Source of the DNA: Symbiodinium natans
Lineage: Eukaryota; Sar; Dinophyceae; Suessiales; Symbiodiniaceae
Length of the DNA stretch: 64,000 nt
NCBI GenBank assembly: GCA_905221605.1
Contig: CAJNDS010002536.1
Location: forward strand, 312,001 to 376,000
Reading direction: 5' to 3'
Shown here: positions 55,336 to 64,000 of the stretch, piece by piece
How the letters are laid out: each line of letters starts with the position of its first letter
How positions within the stretch are numbered: position 1 is the first letter of the stretch
Notes under the pieces: generated by a model
What the model was told of the DNA's origin: nothing
Databases searched by the model: none
Seen by the model: the letters and a program-made list of their open reading frames with translations, nothing else
Program-made: the position numbers and the translations under genes

Positions 55336-58300
55336 AATTTGCAGCTGCGGGCTGGAGGTGAATTGTTCATGGGGTTTGCGGGTGTTTAGGGTTTAGGGTT
55401 TGGGAAAGGCAGGCAAGGATTTGGATCGAAGGTCTGTCATCTAAGAGCTGGCAGGATTCCCACACTCCAAAGCATCAGAAAGAAGCCCAAACCCTGTGGG
55501 GTTTTGGGGCTTCGTCTCTCGCACTCGCTGAAGCAGGATAGGATTCTCTAGAGTTTCGGGTTTAGGGCTGTAGCTGCGCCTAGCAAAGCAAAGCTAAAGA
55601 ACCTCGGGCTCGAGTACGAGTACAACATGTGCATCCTACTAAGCCAACCAGATCCATGGCCGCCTACTGGCAAAGACAGCTGAGCCGTCCAAACAAGGCA
55701 GAACAACGTGTAGATTCATACATCCCCGGCGTCAGATAGCAGACAACAACAAACAAAAACTGGAAATCTAAACAACAATCCCTAACCCCTCGTCATAATC
55801 ATCGAAAGAAATCTCCCTTCACCCCCAGCCGCCAGCGGCAGCGGCGTTGGCGCCATTGCAGCTGTAGGCCGTGGTCTAGAATTTGACCTGCCGGTAGGAT
55901 TCTCGGGGTAGGGGGAGGGCTTGAAGTCTGTAGGGACTCATTAACCTCCAGGTCTTTCAAACCTTCAAGGAATCGTCTTCTTGGCTTCACAGCCTCTGCC
56001 TCTGCTCTTTGCCCTTCGGGACACCCCGCCTCTGGTCTTCCCTTTCTCCCCAGATTAAGAATAGAGGAGGCTTGGGGCAACCTGGGACCTCGCAAAACTC
56101 CCAAGCTGGCCTAGGAGTCGAGATGAAGTTCATACGCCCGCCATCCTGACCTCAGCAGGGTACGGACAGAGCGGGGTCTGAACAAAAGGGCGCCGCTTGG
56201 GGGCCTTTGATTCTTTGCTTGTTACTTACGGCACTTCAAGCCTTGTTGTTCGGGGGGAGGCCGGGGGGGGGAGTTGGGCGCTGGAACGGCGTGCATGTAT
56301 GGGAGTTGCTCGACACTCCGAACCTTGAAAAGACGTAGACCACAGAATGAAGCCTCCGAGAAATCTGCGGTTCCTCAGACAACCCAACTGTGTCATGGTG
56401 GCCATCTGCCTTCGTTTGTTCTGTCAGGCTCTCAACATCGCCCGTGGGAGTTCATAGCAGCAACAGCTAAGCTAGCTGCAACAAGAAACGCCTCATGCTT
56501 TGCAACCTCATTGGGAAGCCCCGAGAAGTTAAAGTGTCGAAACCGCCTGCAGCTGCATCAGTACCTAGCGGCTGTAGTAGTTGTGCCCCGCAGGCATGCC
56601 GTGGTTCTCCTTGGCCGCAGACTGGACCCGGAAAGTCAAGGGGAGCTTAGAAGGGGTTCTTCTGCGCGAAACAGCTCCTTCCAAGAGAAGGCCCCACACC
56701 CACCAAGGAAAAGGCGCAATCCACTCCAACAACCGACATCCGGCACACCGCTACAACGTCCAAAGCCGCTACACGCTACGCCTCTCCAAGCGTCCCCCAG
56801 CGAGGGCGCAAGCGTCGCAGGGGCCCGCCCGGAAGTGCCCCGCAGTGCCATGGGTGCTGGGGAGTGGGCTGTGGCGACCACCTCGGTCCAGGTGAGCTCA
56901 AGGGCGTTTTTGGGCCTATGGGGCTCTGGGTTGGGTGTTCAGGGAACGCGGCTTCGGCTTGAGAATTGAGTGGCTCTTTGTGGAATGTAGGTGCATGAGA
57001 GCCTATGGGGGGGGGTATGAATGATTACGTGCTTCTTGACGCTCTGGCATTGAGATGATATTTAATGCTCGGCCTTCCCATGATTGAACACCCCTCAACC
57101 TCAATCAATCAGCTTTAACCAGAACCCCGAATCGCGGAAGAAGCCTTCTGGCAAGGGCCAAAATTGCTGGTGTTGCTGCGGGAGCGAGGTCGAATATGTT
57201 CTTGCTTCGCTGCTTATTTAAAACAGCAATGCTTTCGCCCCGCTACCTCACATGCTAAGAACTACAAAGAAGTGCGAGGGTTCACATCCTGACATCCACT
57301 CCAAAACCTTGTCATATACAGGACATCATGGGCATGTGGCATAAGCTCCGGAGTAAGCTGTCCTGGACAGGGGCCGCAGGGTTGCTTTGGAGGCTTCGGG
57401 CGGAAAACTTGAAAATTTCAGGCCCCAGAGATCTGTGACCAACGCGACTTTGAGCTGTAAGCTGTGTATGGCCGAGGACGTGCCTGAAAGCTCTTTCAAC
57501 ATCTCCGGCAGCTTCAAAGAAACCTCCGAAATGCAGACCTGAAATACATTAGTAGGCCCAGAGCTCCTGTAACAGATGACTTTCAAGAGAGGAACGTGAG
57601 CATCATCAGACCACTCGATACTAAAGGGCCGAAAAGCCCGTGCCTGAAACCCAGGGCTCACTCCCAGTGCTTACGGAAGACTTACGTACGATGGCAAGCC
57701 CGTTAAAATTTGAAGAACGATTCGCAGCTCCTTTTTGTGCAAAAGGTCTCCAAATCGAAACACCATGTCTGAATCCGTTTCAGCTAGGACCCCATGATCT
57801 GCCCTGGACCCATAGCCTCACCGCTTCTGCTCCCGAAACTCGAAACGCCAAAGCCTATATTCTCCTTCCTCAAAGCTCGAGCCGTGAAGATATCCCGGAA
57901 GCCGCTACCAGTCCTCTGTGACCTCCGCTGGGGCTGGAAGGCTCGGCTCCTCCGGTCCGCGCTTTGAACCTCGAAAGAGGGGGTGCAGGTAGGGCCTCAA
58001 GGGCTTCCCGGCTGTTGCAGAAGGGCCCTTCGATGCCCTGCGTCCTCCCCCCTTCAGGAAGAATCGAAACTTTAGACCAGCACTCACAATTAACATTGGC
58101 TGGCACTGACTGGGTCTTGACTAGGTTCTCGCGAATCCTACCCGTTGCCCGAAAGCAGTCGGTCTGCAGCCCTGGACAGCACATGCAAACAACCCCCTGA
58201 GCTTCTTACCATCGGAACCTCTGCTGGGAAGCTTTGGCCTCAGGATTCGGCGGAACTTGCTTTGACGAGGGTAGAGGGGAGAGGGGGGGAGGGGTTCTTC

Positions 58301-59527
58301 AGGCTACAACGTGCAACGGTTTGCTTTTCCAAGTCGCACACACCTTAACTCCCCTGTAGCCGTTGAGGCGACACGGCCGTGGAATACTGGGGTGACTGTT
58401 GTTGTTGTCTTTCGCACTGTGCAACTGCAGGAAGTGGACTCACGGGGGAGATGCTTGCAGTAGGCCTCCTTGGGAGTACAAAAAAACCGGTGCTACTGTA
58501 GCACCCTTGGCCGAACGTTCAAATAGACGAGAGCATGTACATTCATTGCTGCTGCATGCCTCGACCTGAAACCACCAGTCACCACTCCCTATGGACCGCC
58601 GAAGCTCGTGGGGATCTGCTGGACGGACTCCGCACTCTCCTTTGTAAAAAGTGCTTGGCACGAGGGCGCGTTGAGCTTGGGTTGTGCGGGACAGGGAGGT
58701 CTTGGTAACTTCAAACCCTGAATCTTTAGACCTTTGAGCTTTGAGGGATTCTTCTGGCAACATTGACAAGCGTCCTTTTGGGCCGCCAACGAGCTCGGGT
58801 CAACTGAAAAGAAACCCTTTCGATATTCACCCGGAAGAGGAGGAGCTGAGCCAAGCACCGAGGCTTTTGGGGCATTGGGGGTAGGCGGCGAGCATGTGGT
58901 TTACTTCAACTGCCCTCGTGCAGGTCAGACGCATCAAGGGCGTGCGTGGGGCGGCCATCCTCGTGGTTGTCGACACCACACCTGAGGCCGCGATTAAACA
59001 CAGCGTCTTTTTCTGTCAACTTTGGTACAGCACGAAAACACCAGGAAAGAAACACCTACTCGCTGCGCAGAGGGCATCTCCAAGGATACCAGTCAAAACT
59101 GGGCGAGTCAAGAAAGGACTTTATTCAGGCAGATGCCCTGCACCGATGTTCACATGTGCTGGAGACGACGTTTGCATGAAAAAAATGAGCAAGCACCGGT
59201 GTGCTCCCCACGCATCAAAGCGCACCTGGAACCCTCCTTTGCCTGAAGGACGACTGCGCCATTTCTCGGTTGCAAGAAAGGGTACTGTAATGTACTGTAG
59301 CTGCCGCCCTCGCAGGAATTCTAAGTACCAATTGCTATACGTCATGCACGGGAAGAGCTTTGAGCACAGCCTTGTTCACGATCCACCCATGAAATGGCAC
59401 GATCCCCCCGGCACCTTGGATAGGCGCAGCTGACCAAGTCGGCAGCGTGTGGGTCATCGGCCTGCTGATATCTGCAGATTCACACATGTTCACGCCCTCA
59501 AGCCGCACTGCCCCCAACCCCTGTTGC
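55336..59527. other. No firm gene; strand-ambiguous coding-like segments
   Basis: 55383-55405 holds TTTAGGG repeats. 56780-56891 has strong GC3 on plus (ending GTCCAG|GTGAGC) and also on minus. 58850-58995 likewise (plus GVRGAAILVVVDTTPEAA; minus VVSTTTRMAAPRTPLMRL). Minus 57326-57661 (VCISEVSLKLPEMLKELSG) is protein-like. I cannot assign genes here. Confidence 0.3.
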
Positions 59528-59603
59528 CTCATGGGCGAGGCGACCGTGGGAGCTCCCAGGGAGGCCGTCATGGAGGGGATGCCGGTGCTGGCGGAAAGGG
59601 AAC
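59528..59603 (-). CDS. Possible Ser/Ala/Thr-rich exon
   Basis: Minus SLSASTGIPSMTASLGAPTV then ASPM, between AG|G (GGCAG|GTT) and a GC donor (CATGAG|GCAACA), with strong GC3. It could be a C-terminal exon of the kinase gene at 60.35-63.85 kb. The plus strand is also open (MGEATVGAPREAVMEGMPV). Confidence 0.35.
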
Positions 59604-60353
59604 CTGCCGAAGGCATTTAGGAAGGTTTGGGTGCCAAGGGAGCAAGGGACTCATGGAGTATGAAGGTCGGAAGGTGCCGAGGGCGACAAATTTCGGGCCA
59701 CGAGACCCGATGCGCCGAACCCATCTTCCCCCGAAAACCGCAAAGACCAAACAGCAAAATCGTCGGGCTTGGAGTCCCAGTACTTTAACTGCGGCACCTA
59801 GCAAGGGAGTCGAGGTGTCCCATTCCAAGTCTTTTCGTGCCTGCTCACTGCTGCTTCAACATCCCTCCCTGAGACACACTGCAATCATATGCAATCATAT
59901 TAGGTGGCCATCGCTCTAGTTTGGGCTAAGAGAGCGAAACCTGTCCCAAATCCTCTTTGCCATGGGAGTTCCCGCAAGGCCTCCCATGAAGTCATTCCGC
60001 TCCACGGGAGGCGGGGCAGGCTTCACTGGTGCTTGCGCCTGGGCCTCGAAGCGGGCTAGCTCGGCTCAACCCAGGTTTCCCTTTTGGTGCAACTAAAGGA
60101 TTGTGCACTGCGAGGGACGGCTCAGGGAGGGGCGGACGACAGTTGGATTTCATCGCTTAAGCCTTTGACTGGCTCAAGGCTCCGAACGGCGAGAAGCCTG
60201 TTGAAAAATCTTCCAAAGGAAGCCCGAAAACTCCAAAAGGCTGACAGTGGGTGTCCCAACCATCCATCTCCCCTTTTCATACACGACAGAACTGGAAGGG
60301 CCCGAAATCCTGGTCACCACCCTCCCTGAGCTTTACATCCCGCTTGCGCTCAC

Positions 60354-63300
60354 CTCGATCGTTCGAAGCAAGGTATCGGGGATCAGGTCCTGCAGCCACG
60401 AAGTTGCTGGGGATCTCAGTGTAGTCGAATTGTGGTGGATTAGGTGGAGTTGGGGGGCACTCCAGGCTCTAAGGCTTGTACGGATCACAGTTTAAGGAGA
60501 TTAAGGAGAACCATGGGCCTTTGGACCTACGTTCTGCAACACCACCTCCATGCGTTGATCCGTGGCAAGTCCTTCGGTGCAGAAACTGGCTGGACACTGG
60601 CATCGTTCAACCAAGCCTTGGATTCGCGGCGACGTCCATTCTGCTCAGAAGCTACAAGCCGCAATGATGGTTCAGGCTCACGTGCTTCTGCAGCTTCAGC
60701 TGCTGCCAATGCTCAGAATTCCAAGCCCCTGCAGGAATCCTTTGCTGCCAAGGCTCGTGTCTGCCTGAGCACGGAGGGGGTCGAACCAGGTCTATCTTCT
60801 ATCGGAGCCTATCGGAATCGCATTCCGGCGCTGCAAGGCCTTTTGGACCCCCCCCCAAAAAACACTCAAAAGGGTGAGAGGCCGCGCCAAGCTGCAGGCA
60901 TCTGCGATGGACATCCGCTTGGAAGGCTCAAACTGCAGCAGTTTGAAGATGAAGTCAATGCCAGTTGGCCTGGTGGGCAATGCCGGTTGACGGAAACCAG
61001 AGCTGGAAAGCGGGAAACGGGAACCTTTCCAGACACAATTCCCCCCCTCCACAGAAATTGACGCGATTTCTGATCTGTGCTGGTCTCGAATGCGCAGTTT
61101 CTGTTGTCAGGTGGCCAACTTCTTTGTTCTTTTGGAGTCGTTTTTCTGAATTCAGCAAAACACCAGGGTTGCTAAATGCAAGGAATCACTGGTTTCTGCT
61201 GTGGATGATTTAGTAACGTCAGGGTCGTCGAGTTTTGTACTCGTAGTTGCTTCGCCAAGCATCCAGATCTAAAACTTATGGGTGGTTTGGTTTGGGCTCC
61301 TGACAAATGACAGCAAGTGTAGCAATTATAGTTCCCCCAAGCACTGTCCAGCCATATGCTGCCCAGGGGCGAGAAGTTGGGCGACTTGGTCTTAAAGAGC
61401 TCATCGAACTTCCCGCTCCTGCCGAATGCCCCATCAGCGGAGCATGAACTGGGGCTCTGCGCCTGGTGAGCCCGAGGCCCAAGACTCTGAACCGCAGCCC
61501 ATCGCAACCCCCTGTTGAATTTCGCACTCCCGTTAAAAAGGCCCCGAAGCCAGAGCCAAGTCACTTGAAGAGCTGCCAATCACTGTCCTGGCGTTGTTTG
61601 GCAAAAGGCACCCCTCATGATTGCACTTGGGCTACACTGGTCGCAGGCGTGCGACCCAAACATTGTAAGGTGCTGATTTTCCACCTCCGAATTCGCCAAC
61701 CCCACACGCTCACCGCTCGGCCCTGTCTCTCGGACGTGCCCATCTTCCCAATCCAAAATCCCTTCTGGAGGCGTCCTTGAGGGCGGGGTCGGCACTCATG
61801 AAGAGCGGCTGTGCCGTGAGTAGATAAAACGTGCTCCAGCCTTGGTTCGTGGCTCTTCTCGGTGCCCCCCCCTCTCAGGAATAACAACAGCGTGGTAGTT
61901 GTACCCCCACACACACACACAGACTAGCAGCTACAATGCTGAGGACTACCAACGAACCGTACAAGTATGACAAGGCATCCGTTTTTTAAAGGCATCTTCT
62001 CAAGGCGAGCTTCCCAAACACCAGGAGTCCACCTTCGTCGCGAGGTAGGGCTTGTGCTCATGCAGCTCCGGTGGCCGGAACGACTTTCCTTGTGCCCAGC
62101 AGCCCGAGTCTCATTTGCTCCACTAGGCCCTAGGCACTTTTCCATGTTTTTTTGCAGAAGAGGCTCCTACAAGCCCGTGGAAGGCTACCGGTTTTTCCTG
62201 ACCGTTGGAGTCCGTCTGGAATCGTACGGCCTGCGAACAGCAACGGGCAGCAGGGCCTGCTGGTAGGGCTGAGGGGGGATAAACGCCTTGTGTAGGGTTG
62301 GGCATGGCAGGATTCATGGCTCTCCAGTCTTTGAGTTGTGCCGGCAAGGGGCCTGTCCCGGGTCGCAGATTTTCACCTTCCGCAGGCTCGGATTTACAGG
62401 TTGGAGTTCCCCTTTTCAGGGGCTTCGCAAGGCTGCAAAGCTTGCTGCGGCCGTCACATGAGAACACGTGTATACGAACTAAGCACACGTCACTTGGAGT
62501 GCTTTTAATCCTGGTCCCAGTCCCGATGCTTTCCCTGAAGGCGCCTGCCAGTGGCCGGAACCTCAGCCACCAAAAGACGCTCTATGCTCATGGATTCAGG
62601 GGATCCTAGGGCTCAAAAGCCCAACTCAGGCCCGGGCTTGGGTTGACGTTGAGCAGCATGTTCTCCAAAGAGACGTCTTGCATGGCTACTCCTCACAAGG
62701 ATTCCAGTGAAGACAAACTGCTACAGGGATTCGGGAAAGTCGACCTGTTCATGGGGGGAGATGTGAAACCCCAAAGAGCACAAAGGATTCAGGAAGTTGA
62801 CGAAGTCGACTAAGGAACGCTTGAGCTCAACATGCTCGAAAAACATCATCCAACATGGTTGGTGAAGGACCTCCCCCCGACAGAAGCGAACGCTACCCGT
62901 ACGATACCCTAACGATACCCCTCTTTTGCGATGCCCTTGAACCCTAACCCCCCGTACTCAAAATGGCCTATGACACGGCGGCGACATTGTCAACAATCCC
63001 ATGCATGACTGTTTCGCCCGAGGAAACACAGTTTCGGTCGACTTCCTAAAAAGCTTCCCCGCAGTGATTTGCCTTACCGCAACAAAAAATTGTCAATTTT
63101 CCATGTCGCGTGTAGGGCCAACAACCTCAAATGCCTAACGGGCGCAGTATTCTTCGCCCACGCGCCTCGATCATGCAGATGAGAGAGGCCCAGCACCGCC
63201 TGGAAGCAAGCGGGTTTTCCTTGACCAGACCAGCTGACGTGCTTCCCACCTTTCGACTTCGTCGGGATGCCTAACACAAATAACTCGTCAGATAATCTGC

Positions 63301-63849
63301 GTGTCAGTGAAGGCCTGTGCAAGCGCGCCCTCTCCGGCCAAGAGACAAGACCCCGAAACCCCCACCCCCGTGTCCTATGTGCCCTTGACCCTAGGTCAAA
63401 CAAAGCGCCTTCTTGCAGTAGCCCAAGCCTCCACTCCAACTGGATCAAAACGAACCCCCACCGCGCCTGACGGATGAGAAATTGCGCCTGTCGTTCGTCG
63501 AAGCCCATTGGCTTCCTTGACTCTGGAGCTTCTGGAGCGCAACTGTTCGCGGCATAGGGGCCAATAGAGCATTAAAGGTGTCTTCTGCAACAAGTCAGGA
63601 CTCTGGTAGTTCACTGCTTCGGGGTGGGAAGAAGCGTTGGGCACAGAGTGGGCGATTTGATGCAGCTCACATGGACAACTCCGACCCCGGGGCATTTTTA
63701 CGCTGGTACGTGCAAACCGCTCTCTCAGCCTCATGCTGTACTCTCTCAGCCTCACTCTGTAGAGTTCGAATGGGGTTTCCCGAAAACATATCGCTGGCAC
63801 AATCGAGTGCAGCCAGGCCGCTGCTTCAGTGCTTCCAGCAGGTCCCCGC
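60354..63849 (-). CDS. Protein kinase, C-terminal part, multi-exon, 5' end not in window
   Basis: Phosphorylates Ser/Thr by class; substrate unknown. Exons: 63849 to ~63815 (GGDLLEALKQRP, subdomain V), 63199 to ~63163 (AVLGLSHLHDRG, VIa), 62676-62648 (catalytic loop ending DVSLENMLLN, VIb), 62230-62198 (AVRFQTDSNGQ, activation segment after the DFG position), 62088-62012 (KSFRPPELHEHKPYLATKVD + SWCLG, VIII-IX, PPE for APE), 61418-61363 (SGKFDELFKTKSPNFSPL), 60969-60900 (GIDFIFKLLQFEPSKRMSIA, XI), then 60711-60682 (HWQQLKLQKH) and 60389-60354 (DLIPDTLLRTIE). The order matches the kinase fold. Several donors are GC. The DFG exon, the exon with HR before D, and the glycine-rich loop were not found; the latter lies beyond 64 kb. 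The loop has Ser where most kinases have Lys (HRDxK), as in a few protist families. Confidence 0.8.
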
Positions 63850-64000
63850 CTGCCGCGTCACAAGCTGGCCCCGGCTGTTTGTAGGACAGGCGCGGGTGAA
63901 CGGTGATAAGATGTGAGACGACGGCATCGCGTTTCTGATAGTGACCTAGCCGACCTAGCCCTGCGAAGTTCCAACACCCTCTGATGCGGTGCGAGGGCAC
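63850..64000. other. Intron of the kinase gene, nothing further seen
   Basis: No N-lobe motif is visible in this end piece. Confidence 0.4.

Noticed and set aside
60285-60371. Plus-strand exon GPEILVTTLPELYIPLALTS with GT donor
   Set aside because: The minus reading DLIPDTLLRTIE has both AG|G and GAG|GTGAGC borders and joins the kinase exons in phase.
63072-63105. HATWKIDNFLL as a degenerate kinase catalytic loop (HRD changed to HAT)
   Set aside because: A better catalytic-loop exon (DVSLENMLL) lies downstream in the right order, so this is probably a chance match in intron sequence.
1-64000. tRNA, rRNA or other structural RNA genes
   Set aside because: I looked for B-box-like GGTTCRANNCC with flanking arms and for rRNA-like stretches and saw none that hold up. 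A tRNAscan/Infernal run would settle it.

Overview
The window looks like nuclear DNA of a dinoflagellate, most likely of the Symbiodinium group. The reasons are: TTTAGGG-type telomere-like repeats scattered inside the sequence; very many tiny exons (down to 21 nt) whose introns use GC and GA donors as often as GT and nearly always end AG before a G; intronless genes of the ubiquitin-like/GDGSVVTWG-repeat and ACEKGGEWQ-type PPR families; GC-rich third codon positions in exons; and almost all recognisable genes on one strand (minus).

Layout, low to high coordinate. 0-4.4 kb: mostly non-coding, with a degenerate tandem array (2.3-3.0 kb). 4.4-10.2 kb: microexons of one or two ankyrin-repeat genes, with an intact intronless gene (ubiquitin-like domain plus ten RCC1-like repeats, 6939-8411) lying between the two exon groups, apparently inside an intron. 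10.2-13.1 kb: AT-rich DNA, a minisatellite and little coding signal. 13.1-16.8 kb: a multi-exon gene of unknown function, with a 167-bp terminal-inverted-repeat element at an exon edge. 17-19.7 kb: a coiled-coil exon and an unknown exon. 20.26-24.8 kb: an APS kinase gene that can be spliced by eye from 13 exons. 25.4-28.2 kb: an intronless PPR-SMR protein with about 21 PPR motifs. 31.5-32.2 kb: a class I methyltransferase. 33.3-33.9 kb: C-rich and telomere-like low-complexity DNA. 36.3-37.1 kb: another ankyrin gene fragment. 38.6-39.3 kb: a complete two-exon, 123-residue membrane-anchored protein. 39.85-41.58 kb: an array of ~130-bp tandem repeats. 42.4-43.9 kb: exons of an unknown Cys-containing protein and of a Gly/Ser/Tyr-rich, RNA-binding-type protein. 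46.7-49.2 kb: a glycosyltransferase-like gene. 52 and 55 kb: micro- and minisatellites. 60.35-63.85 kb: C-terminal two thirds of a protein kinase that runs toward the end of the window.

The genes show no shared pathway. The most striking observation is that the PPR code of the 25-28 kb protein, read with the standard residue-5/residue-35 rules, spells a tRNA T-arm (B-box) sequence. Its two uncodable motifs fall on the one T-stem base pair that the code leaves open. All exon models were made by hand-reading splice sites and protein motifs. No similarity search or transcript was available.
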